Source: Ardenticatenales bacterium (lineage in GTDB: Bacteria; Chloroflexota; Anaerolineae; Ardenticatenales; Ardenticatenaceae). Taken from it: DNA of 64,000 nucleotides. The notes under the pieces are model-generated. The model saw only the letters and a list, made by a program, of their open reading frames with translations. It did no database searches and was not told the DNA's origin. Shown here piece after piece: positions 33,515 through 41,883 of the stretch. The position numbers and the translations under genes were made by a program. How positions within the stretch are numbered: the first letter of the stretch is position 1; each line of letters opens with the position of its first letter. The stretch is from contig JACKAZ010000005.1 in assembly GCA_020634795.1 (NCBI GenBank), forward strand, positions 62,001 through 126,000. The letters are read 5' to 3'.

Positions 33515-34387
33515 ATGATCGACGGTTATTACCTCGGCTGCCCGATTTGGAGCAACAAGGCATGGGTGGGCGAACTGTTCACTCTGGACGCGAAGGCCAG
33601 CGATTTTCTGCGCCAATACGGGCGCGTATTCAACACGGTCGAAGGCAACACCAGTTTCTACGCGGTTCCTCCTGTCAATTCCGTGGCCGCTTGGGCCGAT
33701 CAAGCGCCCGCCGATTTCCGCTTCTGCTTCAAGATTCCACGCGCCATCACCCATGACCGCCGACTGCAAAATGCCGAGGCAGAGAGCGAACTTTTCTTTC
33801 AGCGCATGGCCCCGCTGGGTGAACGACTTGGCCCCTTCCTCGTCCAACTGCCGCCTTCGCTCGGCCCTCAGGAATGGCCCGTCCTCACCTCCTTCTTGGT
33901 GCGATTGCCCCCCCAATATCGCTACGCCGTCGAAGTCCGCCATCCCGACTTCTTCGGGGCAGGGGAGGCAGAAGCGCGGCTGGATCAATTCTTGCAAGAT
34001 TTGGGCATGGACCGCGTCCTCTTCGACAGCCGTCCGCTGCGCGCCGCTGATAGGAGCGACCCCAACGTGCGCCGCGCACAACAGCGCAAGCCCGATCTGC
34101 CGGTCCATCCGGTGGCGCTCGGCCCCCACCCCCTGGTGCGCTACATTGCCGATCCGAATCTGCCCGCCAACGACCCGTGGTTACGGGAGTGGGCGCAGCG
34201 GGTTGCGGCATGGATTGAGGCGGGCAGGCAACCCTTCGTCTTCCTACACGCCCCCGACGATTTCTATGCCCCGCGTCTGGCACGCCGTTTCCACCAACTC
34301 CTTTCCGACCATGTCGATGTGGGGCGCCTGCCCCCATGGCCCGCCGATGAGGCGCCGAGCAGCGCGGAACAACTGTCACTCTTTTAG
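33515..34387 (+). CDS. DUF72 (YecE-like) protein
   Basis: A 290-residue member of the DUF72 family, a TIM-barrel-like fold of unknown biochemical role. Conserved family stretches: YLGCPIWSNKAWVG at the start, FNTVEGNTSFYA, FRFCFKIPRAITH, FLVQLPPSLG, YAVEVRHPDFF and FVFLHAPDD. Full length. It stands alone between the SCP2 gene and the convergent IscU-like gene. Weak ribosome site (GGATCT). Confidence 0.88.
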   Translation: MIDGYYLGCPIWSNKAWVGELFTLDAKASDFLRQYGRVFNTVEGNTSFYAVPPVNSVAAWADQAPADFRFCFKIPRAITHDRRLQNAEAESELFFQRMAPLGERLGPFLVQLPPSLGPQEWPVLTSFLVRLPPQYRYAVEVRHPDFFGAGEAEARLDQFLQDLGMDRVLFDSRPLRAADRSDPNVRRAQQRKPDLPVHPVALGPHPLVRYIADPNLPANDPWLREWAQRVAAWIEAGRQPFVFLHAPDDFYAPRLARRFHQLLSDHVDVGRLPPWPADEAPSSAEQLSLF

Positions 34388-34477
34388 CCAGAGTGTCGGC
34401 GTGTGGTGAGTCGCGGTGGAACGAGTTGAGCGTTTGAGCGTTTCGGCACGATTCTTCGCCGCCACTTGCTGGAACGT

Positions 34478-34891
34478 TTAGGCCGTTTTGCGTTCCGCGT
34501 TCGGAGCCTGCCCTGAGCGAAGGGTTCGGCGTTCTTCGTGGCCGTGCATTGCCGCGTGCAGCGCGACGGCGGCGAAATCAGCCGCGAATCGCCGATCATC
34601 GGGCAATCCGCCGAGCAATGCCATGACAAAAGCGCCGTCCACCCGCTGCGTCTCTTCCAGCGGTTTACCCACGAGCCACACCGTCAGGGCCGAGCCAGCG
34701 GCCACCGTGGCCGCGCAGCCGATGACGCGGTAGGTCGCGGCCACGACCCGGCCCGACTCCACCCGAAGCTGGAATTCCAGCATGGCATCGCCGCGCAACA
34801 GCCGCGCTTGGTGCGTCGCATTCGGCAACTGTCCCAAATTGCGGGGCGACTCATAGTGGTCGCGGACGAATTCGTTATAGGGTGATTCCAT
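34478..34891 (-). CDS. IscU/NifU-like scaffold-fold protein lacking two of three cluster cysteines
   Basis: 137 residues aligning with the IscU/NifU N-terminal fold (YNEFVRDHYESPRNLG; GCAATVAAGSALT; ALLGGLP; ALHAAM). Canonical scaffolds use three Cys to hold a nascent Fe-S cluster. Here only C59 remains; the CGD position is R33-G-D and the HC position is F102-A103. It is therefore unlikely to assemble clusters in the usual way. The last 15 or so residues are read from an intergenic-type repeat (CTGCCCTGAGCGAAGGG near 34507), so the original stop may be lost. Fold call is firm, function unknown. Confidence 0.78.
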   Translation of the reverse strand: MESPYNEFVRDHYESPRNLGQLPNATHQARLLRGDAMLEFQLRVESGRVVAATYRVIGCAATVAAGSALTVWLVGKPLEETQRVDGAFVMALLGGLPDDRRFAADFAAVALHAAMHGHEERRTLRSGQAPNAERKTA

Positions 34892-34941
34892 AGCTATTTC
34901 CTTAAGCTGGGGGAGTTGCGTACGCTCTCACAAATCTTGCT

Positions 34942-34969
34942 TTGACAAACCGATCACCTCACCTAGAAT
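34942..34969 (+). promoter_or_regulatory. Sigma-70-type promoter
   Basis: Perfect -35 TTGACA (34942-34947), 16-base spacer, -10 TAGAAT (34964-34969), 45 bases upstream of the membrane-protein start at 35014. Confidence 0.85.
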
Positions 34970-35013
34970 GATAGATTGCCAGCCCTCATGTCACCGTCAG
35001 TATCTCCGGAGTT

Positions 35014-35988
35014 ATGGATCCATTCATCGCGCGGGCGCTACTTTTTGTCGAACGTTGGAGCACCGTCATCTATATCGTCGGGGCCGTAGCGCTCGTCATC
35101 TATTTGATACGGGCACGCAATGCGACCCAACGACGCGCCCGAAGTCCCTTCCAAATTGAACGGGAAGAGGCTTCCATACTCTTGCGCGATGCTCTGGCCA
35201 TCATTCTGATCGTTTTGGCGATTCTTGCAACCACCTTCTATATCGATCGCGTCTTGATCGGCAATCGGGAAGAAGAGAGTCGCTTGCGAACCACGGCGCT
35301 GGCCGCAGCCCTCGCCAGCCCCACCTCGCTGATTATTGGCGTGCTGCCCACCAAGTTGCCCACGGAAACCAGCACGGCCCCGCCCGCTGCCACCGACACG
35401 CCTATGCCGACCCCCACAGCCAGCGGCACCGCCGATCCCGATGCATCGCCAACGGGCAGTCCCACGGGCGCGGCACGCACCGCCACCACGGGGCCACCGC
35501 GCACCGCCACCGTCGTCAACGGTCAACCCCCCAAGGCAACGCCCATCGCCACACAGCCGCCGCCCCCCACCGCCATTCCCACCGCCGCCCCACCGCCCAC
35601 CGCCGCTCCGCCCCCGACTGCGCCGCCGCCGACGGCCGTCCCGCCGCCCACCGAACCACCAGCGCCCGCTGTGCCGAATGCGAGTTGTCCGACCGCGGGC
35701 GTACAGATCGGCTATCCGTCCAACGGGGCCGTGGTCAGCGGTTCGGTGACGGTATCTGGCACCGCAGCGATACAAGATTTCCAGTTTTACAAGGTGGAGG
35801 TCGCCCCCAACCAGAGTGGCAGTTTCTCCAGCATCGGCGACGTCATTCGCACGCCGGTGAGCGGGGGGCCGTTGGTGACGTGGAACAGCAGCGCCTACCC
35901 GACCGGACTCTGGGCGCTGCGGCTGACGGTGGTCGACAATTCGGGCAACTTCCCCCCGCCTTGCACCATCTATGTCGTGAGCCGCTAA
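35014..35988 (+). CDS. Two-helix membrane protein with Pro/Thr linker and extracellular Ig-like domain
   Basis: 324 residues, no named family recognised. Two hydrophobic helices (about 12-32 and 58-80) anchor it. A long Thr/Pro/Ala linker (about 110-215, with repeated PPPTA units) spans the wall. A C-terminal beta-rich domain (from about 225) begins with SCPTAGVQIGYPSNGAVVSGSVTV and ends PPCTIYVVSR; the two Cys probably pair. The domain resembles bacterial Ig-like folds seen in surface proteins. Maf follows 21 bases later, so the two share a transcript from the promoter at 34942. Confidence 0.75.
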   Translation: MDPFIARALLFVERWSTVIYIVGAVALVIYLIRARNATQRRARSPFQIEREEASILLRDALAIILIVLAILATTFYIDRVLIGNREEESRLRTTALAAALASPTSLIIGVLPTKLPTETSTAPPAATDTPMPTPTASGTADPDASPTGSPTGAARTATTGPPRTATVVNGQPPKATPIATQPPPPTAIPTAAPPPTAAPPPTAPPPTAVPPPTEPPAPAVPNASCPTAGVQIGYPSNGAVVSGSVTVSGTAAIQDFQFYKVEVAPNQSGSFSSIGDVIRTPVSGGPLVTWNSSAYPTGLWALRLTVVDNSGNFPPPCTIYVVSR

Positions 35989-36009
35989 CGCGATAACAAG
36001 GAAAATCTA

Positions 36010-36699
36010 ATGAGTGAGTTAATCGACCTGGTGTTGGCCAGCGCCAGCCCGCGCCGCCGCGAACTGCTGAGCCTGCTGACCCTGCCCTTTCGGGTCGAAC
36101 AGGCCGACATCGACGAAAGTCAGCGGCCCGACGAACCCCCCTTCGAGTTGGTGCAACGGTTGAGCAAGGAGAAGGCTGGGGTGGTGGCCCAGCGACCGCA
36201 GAACCGTACGTCGGTGATCTTGGCGGCGGATACGATCGTTTTACTCGTTGGTCGCGTCTTGGGCAAACCGGACGACGAGGCCCACGCGCGGGAGATGTTG
36301 ACCCAGCTTCGCGGCCAAAAGCATCGGGTGATGACGAGCATAACGGTGATCGATAATCGAACGGGTAAGGCGATGACGGAGGTTTGTGAGTCGAAGGTGA
36401 CGCTGCGCTGGATGAGCGATGAGGAGATCGAGGGCTATGTGCAAAGCGGCGACCCGATGGACAAGGCAGCGGCCTACGCGGTTCAGAACGAGGAGTTTTC
36501 CCCCGCAGAGCAACTGATCGGCTGCCCAGCCAACGTCATGGGCCTGCCGATGTGCCACGTGGTGATGCTCTTCCGTCGCTTGGGCATTGATCTACCCGCG
36601 AGCCTGCCGCTGGACTGCCGCGTCCAATTCGGCGGTTACTACTGCGCGCTCGCCGAGCTGGCCATGCCCGGCCTGACCGAACAGGGAATGTTGCCATGA
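36010..36699 (+). CDS. maf: Maf-family nucleotide pyrophosphatase
   Basis: A 229-residue Maf/HAM1-like enzyme that hydrolyses non-canonical or excess nucleoside triphosphates to monophosphates, limiting misincorporation and linked to septum control. Motifs: LASASPRRRELL (residues 8-19), DESQRPDEP, ILAADTIVLL with the catalytic Asp, and a KAAAYAVQ stretch equal to the family KAGAYGIQ. The family Gly is Ala here. A C-terminal extension of about 25 residues is unusual. Good ribosome site AAGGAAAA. Confidence 0.92.
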   Translation: MSELIDLVLASASPRRRELLSLLTLPFRVEQADIDESQRPDEPPFELVQRLSKEKAGVVAQRPQNRTSVILAADTIVLLVGRVLGKPDDEAHAREMLTQLRGQKHRVMTSITVIDNRTGKAMTEVCESKVTLRWMSDEEIEGYVQSGDPMDKAAAYAVQNEEFSPAEQLIGCPANVMGLPMCHVVMLFRRLGIDLPASLPLDCRVQFGGYYCALAELAMPGLTEQGMLP

Positions 36700-36845
36700 G
36701 GGGGTTCTGAGGGTAACGCCGTGCGAGCGTGGCCTCTGTGCCGACGAGCCGTGCGTGGCGAATGGGGAAGAGGTCGGGAACCGTTTCACCGCGCAGCCGT
36801 CGGGAATCGCGCCTCGAGGATCGGGCCACATGGCTCAACACAGAT
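36700..36845. other. Gap between maf and the nonamer array, no gene seen
   Basis: Convergent gap. Nothing recognised apart from the repeat array that follows at 36846. Confidence 0.4.
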
Positions 36846-36976
36846 ATTCACCACGCCCAAGCCCCCCCAAGCTCCCCCAGCTCCCCAAGCTCCCCAAGCT
36901 CCCCAAGCTCCTCTAGCGCATCTCCCATACCGCGCCCAAGCTCCCCCAGCTCCCCAAGCTCCCCCAGCTCCCTAAG
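36846..36976. repeat. Tandem nonamer array, AGCTCCCCA family
   Basis: Runs of the 9-mer AGCTCCCCA with CCCCC variants, interrupted once near 36908. The complementary array occurs at 46979-47033. It separates the convergent maf and CPBP genes. Confidence 0.85.
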
Positions 36977-36989
36977 CCCCCCCACCCCC

Positions 36990-37727
36990 TCACACCCCCA
37001 TACTCTGTAACGCGAACTGGCCGCAGAGTCCGACGCTGTTGATGACGAAGTGCATCAAGATCGGTAGCCAGAGCGAGCCGCTGCGATAGTAGAGCAGCGC
37101 CATCAAAAGTCCGAGGATGAAGAGCACGGGGAAGGCGAACGGCTGAAGGTGCAGCCCGGCAAAGACAAGCGCACTGAGTGCCATCGCCACGGGCGCGGAA
37201 AAGGTGCCGAGTAAGCCGCCGAAGAGGAAACCGCGAAAGACCACTTCTTCCACGAGTGGGGCGACCAAGGCTCCGACAACGTAGGCCACCACGAAGCCTG
37301 TCACCCCGTCGCCAAAGATCGGAAGGATAGGCGGCTGGGCCTGCTTGTCAAAAAACAGCAGAAAAAGCCCCCACAAAATAGACGCGCTGAAACCGAGACC
37401 CAAGGCGAAGAAAAGCTCCACCACGGAGAGCCAGCGAAAGGGGCGAAAGCCCAGATCGTGAAGGGGCCGTCGATAGCGGGCCGCCACGATCAGCGCTGGC
37501 AGGAGCATCGCGAGTTGCGTGGCGGAGAGAGCGATGCCCGTGACAGGGCTGTTGACAAGGCCGAAATCGTTGAGCAGCTTGGCCACGATCAGCGAGGCGA
37601 GGAGGTAGCTTCCCAACGTCAGCACTAAGCCGAGCAGCAGCGTTCCGCCATGCCACGGCGGGGCGGTAAGCTCACGCCGCCACAGCAGATTTTCGAAAGT
37701 CCACTCTGCCGAACTCTCTGTCGTCAT
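36990..37727 (-). CDS. CPBP-family intramembrane metalloprotease
   Basis: A 245-residue membrane protein with about seven helices. The CPBP (Abi/CaaX-protease-like) motifs are EEVVFRGFLFG (motif 1, with the paired Glu and Arg), FAGLHL (motif 2) and HFVINS (motif 3). These supply the metal and catalytic residues. Such proteases cut membrane-embedded substrates; the substrate here is unknown. Transcribed alone toward the nonamer array. Start at 37727. Confidence 0.92.
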   Translation of the reverse strand: MTTESSAEWTFENLLWRRELTAPPWHGGTLLLGLVLTLGSYLLASLIVAKLLNDFGLVNSPVTGIALSATQLAMLLPALIVAARYRRPLHDLGFRPFRWLSVVELFFALGLGFSASILWGLFLLFFDKQAQPPILPIFGDGVTGFVVAYVVGALVAPLVEEVVFRGFLFGGLLGTFSAPVAMALSALVFAGLHLQPFAFPVLFILGLLMALLYYRSGSLWLPILMHFVINSVGLCGQFALQSMGV

Positions 37728-37747
37728 CTGATTCCCCTGTACCCATC

Positions 37748-37776
37748 AAAAAGACTGGAAGCCTCGTCGCTTCCAG
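37748..37776 (-). terminator. Intrinsic terminator of the NYN-LOTUS gene
   Basis: Stem CTGGAAGC / GCTTCCAG (37755-37762, 37769-37776) with a six-base loop, followed on the minus strand by TCTTTTTG. It lies 27 bases past the stop at 37803. Confidence 0.9.
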
Positions 37777-37802
37777 CCTTCTTCTCTCTTCACTTGTACG
37801 AG

Positions 37803-38963
37803 CTACTTTTTGTTGCGATTGGCGAATCGGCTCAATTTCTGCAGATCTTCGCCGGGCAGGAAGACCTCGTCTACGGTCCCGGTCGTGAGCAATTGCACCT
37901 TGCCCGCCGTCACCGCATCCTGAACCAAATCCTTGAATTTGGAGTAGGGTTTGCCGTCGCCATCCAGATAGTTGGATTCGTCGAAGCCCGGCTGGATATC
38001 CTTCATCAGCACCTTGAGCGTTGCCATCGTGCAGAGGTTGTTGCGACGGCGTGCCAGATGAATCGCGTCGACCACCAGATCGAAGGGGTGATCGCTGTCA
38101 CTGCGACTCTTCGGCGTGGGGGTTTCCTCAACAACCTCCATCACATCCGCCGCCAACTTGCTGACCTCTTGCGGCTTGTCGCCGGGCAGCAAGACCATGT
38201 TCATGGTGCCACTGGCAAACAGTTGCACCACGCCCCGTCGTTCCCCCTCTTTCACGAAATCCTTGAACTTCGTGAAATTGCGCCCCGAACGGTTCTTGTA
38301 CTGGGATTGATCGAACTTGCCCATGATCTCTTGCATAATCAGCTTGATCGTGGCAAAGGTGGGTTCGTTCTCGCGCTTACGGGCGATCTTCACCGCTTCG
38401 GCCAGTGCTTCGTAGGGATCTTGTGTCACCTTCGCGGGCGAAACATCTTCCGACAACTGATGATAGAAGAAGAAGGCGTCGGCGCTTTGGGCCAAGTGGC
38501 TGCTGGCCGCTTCGGCCACGCCCACCACGATGCACTCTTTGCCATGTTGACGGATCGCATTCATCAGTGGGATGAAGTCGCGGTCACCGGTCACAAAGAC
38601 AAAGGTGTCGATGTTGTCGTGGGTGTAGAGCGTACGCATCGCGTCGATCACCATGTGGATATCGACGCTGTTCTTGATCGCGTTGGCGTGTTGGGGCTGC
38701 TGGCCGTAGTAATAGGTCGGGACGTAGACCGGCTCGATGCCGTTGGCGTAGAGCGCGTTCGTGATACGCTGATAGCGGTACCAGTCGGCGTAGGCGCGGG
38801 AGATAATCACGCGCCCGAACTCTTCTGCCTTTTCTTTGATGACTTCGAAATTTGGATTTTGGTTGTAGACTTGACGGACCGATATGTAGACATTCTCGAA
38901 ATCGAGAAAAAGAGCGACATCCTTATGCGGAATGCTGTCGCCCGTGCCATTGGACAAACTCAT
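37803..38963 (-). CDS. NYN-domain (PIN-like) RNase with two OST-HTH/LOTUS domains
   Basis: A 386-residue LabA/MARF1-like protein. The NYN nuclease domain (about 14-170) keeps acidic metal-site residues in LFLDFENVY, SVDIHMVIDAM and FVTGDRDFIPL. Two OST-HTH/LOTUS RNA-binding domains follow (about 185-275 and 300-380); each contains a KFKDFV or KFKDLV motif and a short segment ending VLLPGD or VFLPGE. Such proteins probably bind and cut structured or G-rich RNA. Monocistronic, with a long 5' leader holding a hairpin and its own terminator. Confidence 0.9.
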   Translation of the reverse strand: MSLSNGTGDSIPHKDVALFLDFENVYISVRQVYNQNPNFEVIKEKAEEFGRVIISRAYADWYRYQRITNALYANGIEPVYVPTYYYGQQPQHANAIKNSVDIHMVIDAMRTLYTHDNIDTFVFVTGDRDFIPLMNAIRQHGKECIVVGVAEAASSHLAQSADAFFFYHQLSEDVSPAKVTQDPYEALAEAVKIARKRENEPTFATIKLIMQEIMGKFDQSQYKNRSGRNFTKFKDFVKEGERRGVVQLFASGTMNMVLLPGDKPQEVSKLAADVMEVVEETPTPKSRSDSDHPFDLVVDAIHLARRRNNLCTMATLKVLMKDIQPGFDESNYLDGDGKPYSKFKDLVQDAVTAGKVQLLTTGTVDEVFLPGEDLQKLSRFANRNKK

Positions 38964-39333
38964 GGGTAAACCTTTTCATTGGTGGGCTGCCGCCCCCTTG
39001 CGGACTGAACAGAGCAGGAGGATCGTAGGCTCTGGTGAGGCCTGCTCTGTTCACGATGCGGCTCTACCGACGGCAGAGAAGCTCGTTTTATCGCAGTGGT
39101 GCGGCAGGGGATATCGTCATAGTGTAGCGGACAGAAGAAGGTGCAAAGTCGTTCCCCTGCTGTCCATAGAAAACGGGGCGTTTGCAATTGCTTGCAGCAC
39201 ACCCCGCATTCAGAAATAGTACCAGAGCTTGACGATTATTCTATCACGACTTTGTCAAAAAGTGAAACAACCTTCGGCTAATCACGCCTTTGATCAGAGA
39301 TCGTCGCTCCCAGCGCCCTCCAACGAGGACACC
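38964..39333. other. Leader region of the NYN gene, no other gene seen
   Basis: About 370 bases between the NYN gene and the divergent DUF2834 remnant. Apart from the hairpin at 39007-39052 I see no gene, repeat or clear promoter. Confidence 0.45.
39007..39052 (-). promoter_or_regulatory. Perfect 12-bp hairpin in the NYN gene leader
   Basis: GAACAGAGCAGG (39007-39018) and CCTGCTCTGTTC (39041-39052) are exact complements around a 22-base loop. It would form in the mRNA about 44 bases before the start codon. No T-run follows, so it is not a terminator. The gene encodes a candidate RNase, so autoregulation is a fair guess. Confidence 0.6.
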
Positions 39334-39606
39334 ATGACCAATTCCCATCGTCTTCCCCTTGGTTTTGCCCTGCTGGGCACCGTCATCCCGTGGCGCTTCT
39401 TCGCGGGCTTTTCGCTGAACAAGGCATGGATAGTCCGTTGTTCGCGCGGAGCCTGTTCGTCAATGGGACGACAGGGGGATTCAGCGCAGAGCCGCTGATC
39501 TTTCCGTTGCTTTTCTGGCGTTGGTCTTATGCGGCTGCCCGCTGGCCTCACCCTCGGTCGCTCGCTGGCGATGCCGCTCTATTGCTACTTGCGCCGCCGC
39601 AATTAG
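39334..39606 (+). pseudogene. DUF2834 membrane protein remnant, three frameshifts
   Basis: Pieces in three frames rebuild one small membrane protein of about 90 residues: HRLPLGFALLGTVIPWRFF, then FAEQGMDSPLFARSLFVNG, then SVAFLALVLCG, then GRSLAMPLYCYLRRRN. The GTVIPW start and PLYCYLR end fit DUF2834. Frame order 1-0-2-1 means three single-base losses; two map to T runs (TTTT near 39402, TTT near 39500). AACGAGGA precedes the ATG at 39334. The stop overlaps the end of the facing ligase gene by 4 bases. Broken or misread. Confidence 0.75.
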
Positions 39607-40787
39607 ACCGCCAATCGGAAGCCGATGGTGCGCGAAAGCCCAGCAAGCGCCGCTTGACCGCTCTGGCCGAGCTGACCGATCAGGATGCCGTCGGCCAGCT
39701 CGTCCAGCACCTTGAGCGCGGTTGGGGTGTTCAAATCTTCCTGAATGGCATGGTGGAACATGTCGGCGAGGGTTGAGACGGTGGCTTCATCGTCGTGCTC
39801 GACCTCGTGCGCCAACGCACGCTGCCAGGTAGCCGACCGTCGTGCCGCCGCCGCCATCTCCGCTTCGTTCCACTCAAAGCTGATGCGGTAGTGGTGGGCA
39901 TAGAGGTAGGCGCGTACCGCATCGGCGTCGTACTGTTGCAGTAAATCGCGAATGAAGACCATATTCCCCAAACTCTTTGACATTTTTTCGCCCTCCATCC
40001 GCACCATGGCAATGTGCAGCCAGATTTGCACGAAAGGCCGCTGGCCGCTGCTATTTTCACTCTGCGCGATCTCACATTCATGGTGGGGAAAGAGCAGATC
40101 CGCACCACCGCCATGAATGTCCAGGGTGGGGCCGAGATGACGCATCGCCATCGCCGAACATTCGATGTGCCAGCCTGGGCGCCCCGCCCCCCACGGGCTG
40201 GGCCAAGTCGGTTCCCCCGGCTGCGCGGCCTGCCAAAGGACGAAATCTAGCGGATCCTCCTTGTTGGGGTCATCGGGATGGTTGCCCCGTTCGTTGGCGG
40301 TGCGCAACATCGTGGCGTAATCATACTGGCTCAGTTTGCCAAAGTTGGGGTCGCTGGCCACGTGGTAGTAGACGCTGCCGTTGCGGACGTAGGCCAACTC
40401 GTCCGCAACCAGCCGCTCGATGATATCGATCATCGCCTCAGTCTCTTCCGACGCTTTGGGGTAGAGATCGGGCATCCGCGTGTTGAGCGCGCGCAGATCG
40501 GCGAGGAATTGCGCCGTCTCGCGGTCGGCCAGTTCGTCCCACGTCAGCCCCAAATCCGCGGATTTGCGGAGGATATCATCGTCGATATCGGTCACGTTTT
40601 GCACGTAGCGCACCGTGCCCCCCTGGGATTCGAGGTAGCGGATCAAACCATCAAAGACGAGATAGGTGTAGGCGTGACCGAGGTGGGTCGTGTCGTAGGG
40701 GGTGACGCCGCAGACATAGATCGTGATCGCGTCGTGCCCTTGGGGCAGCGTTTTGAAGGTGCGGCTCAAGGAATCGTAGAGCTTCAT
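39603..40787 (-). CDS. MshC/CysRS-family cysteine ligase
   Basis: A 394-residue class I synthetase-fold enzyme that activates cysteine with ATP. The N terminus reads YVCGVTPYDTTHLGHAYTY, the MshC form. Cysteinyl-tRNA synthetases normally read GPTVYNxxHIGNAR. HLGH is the HIGH motif, KMSKSLGN the second signature. Zinc ligands are the Cys of YVCG, the Cys of HIECSAM and FPHHE. Length matches MshC (about 410) and lacks the longer anticodon-binding tail of CysRS. MshC joins Cys to GlcN-inositol in mycothiol synthesis; outside Actinobacteria that substrate is doubtful. A gene of unknown function lies 6 bases upstream. Confidence 0.82.
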   Translation of the reverse strand: MKLYDSLSRTFKTLPQGHDAITIYVCGVTPYDTTHLGHAYTYLVFDGLIRYLESQGGTVRYVQNVTDIDDDILRKSADLGLTWDELADRETAQFLADLRALNTRMPDLYPKASEETEAMIDIIERLVADELAYVRNGSVYYHVASDPNFGKLSQYDYATMLRTANERGNHPDDPNKEDPLDFVLWQAAQPGEPTWPSPWGAGRPGWHIECSAMAMRHLGPTLDIHGGGADLLFPHHECEIAQSENSSGQRPFVQIWLHIAMVRMEGEKMSKSLGNMVFIRDLLQQYDADAVRAYLYAHHYRISFEWNEAEMAAAARRSATWQRALAHEVEHDDEATVSTLADMFHHAIQEDLNTPTALKVLDELADGILIGQLGQSGQAALAGLSRTIGFRLAV

Positions 40788-40793
40788 GCGGGA

Positions 40794-41660
40794 CTAGCTT
40801 TCAGAAGTGGCGGCGCCAGCGGGGAGCCAGGCTTGACGTTGGATCAGCAGTTGGTGGTGCAGCGTCTCCCGCTTATTGTCATCGAGGAAGGGGGCAGGCA
40901 GCAAGCCGAAACGCCGTTGACCAAAGGTTTCGGCTAGGTCACGCAGTAGCTGTTCACTTTCGTGCAGCCGCGCAGGATCGGCCCCATCGGCCACCAGGGC
41001 TTGACTATTGACCTGGAAGGCGTGGGCATGATTCAAGAAGGCGCGGCGAATCACTGCGGCATCCGGCTCGGTGCGTAGCAATTCGCGCAGTTCGTCCAAC
41101 AGTTCGATCACGAAGCCGTGCGGCGTCTCCTTTGAAGGCGCTTCGGTCAAGGCCAGCTCGTTCGCGCTCTCGGGATGCCTTTCGCCGCGGGTACGCCGCG
41201 CCGGAGGGGGAATTAGATCCTCTTCGACCAGCGAATCGACCTGCCACAGCCCCAAAAAGACGAGATAGCTGCCCGACGCATAGCGGTAGAGATAGGACGC
41301 GCCACTCTGTTCGGCCAGGTAGATCGCCCAGCGCCACGCCGTTGCCTCATCACATGGCTCCACGATGTCCGGCGCGTGGTCCAGCGCGTCGATCACCGCA
41401 TTGCCCTGTGATTCATCGCTGGCCCATGCCATCAGCAGTGTATCGTCATCGCGATCGTAGCTGCACAGCGCCTTGGCCGAGGCGCGAACCACAGGTTCTC
41501 CCTCTGTATCCCGCCAAAGGACGAAGCCGCGCCGCCAATCGATCTGCGGACCGCTGTGCGTGGCGCCCCACCGTTCCAACTGCTGGGTTAACCCTTCTTG
41601 CTGGGCCTGCCAATGTGCGATATCGCTCTGCGGCGGCGTCATGGTTCGATCCGTAGCCAT
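40794..41660 (-). CDS. Hypothetical protein, partner of the MshC-like gene
   Basis: About 288 residues, not recognised. Mostly soluble and acidic. The first half reads like a compact alpha/beta domain (FVLWRDTEGEPVVRASAKALCSY). The middle has a Pro/Arg-rich linker (PPPARRTRGERH), and the rest is helical. The 3' end lies 6 bases before the ligase start, so the two are co-expressed. Three ATGs in a row (41666, 41663, 41660) follow AGGAGG; 41660 gives the best spacing. A 7-bp hairpin CACGCGC/GCGCGTG (41694-41713) lies in the leader. Confidence 0.65.
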   Translation of the reverse strand: MATDRTMTPPQSDIAHWQAQQEGLTQQLERWGATHSGPQIDWRRGFVLWRDTEGEPVVRASAKALCSYDRDDDTLLMAWASDESQGNAVIDALDHAPDIVEPCDEATAWRWAIYLAEQSGASYLYRYASGSYLVFLGLWQVDSLVEEDLIPPPARRTRGERHPESANELALTEAPSKETPHGFVIELLDELRELLRTEPDAAVIRRAFLNHAHAFQVNSQALVADGADPARLHESEQLLRDLAETFGQRRFGLLPAPFLDDNKRETLHHQLLIQRQAWLPAGAATSES

Positions 41661-41883
41661 CATCATGACCTCCTGGTGCCAAACAAAAATGCCCACGCGC
41701 GGTGCAGCGCGTGAGCCATGATTGTAGCTTTTGCACGAAGAATGAAGAATGGACGTTGGCGTGGGTGGCCGGTGGGTGGCTGTTGGTGTTGGGTCGTCAA
41801 AAGAGAGCGTTGCCCCGCCCCCTTCGCCACCCCCCTCTCACCACCAAGGCCCCGCCAACCGCCTGCCCCGTTTGCCCCCCGCC

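Noticed and set aside
33347..34129. 260-codon minus-strand frame opposite the DUF72 gene
   Set aside because: Antisense shadow; the plus strand carries conserved DUF72 motifs.
41690..41740. T-box leader before the cysteine-ligase operon
   Set aside because: Only a 7-bp hairpin is present; no T-box sequence or specifier loop could be found.
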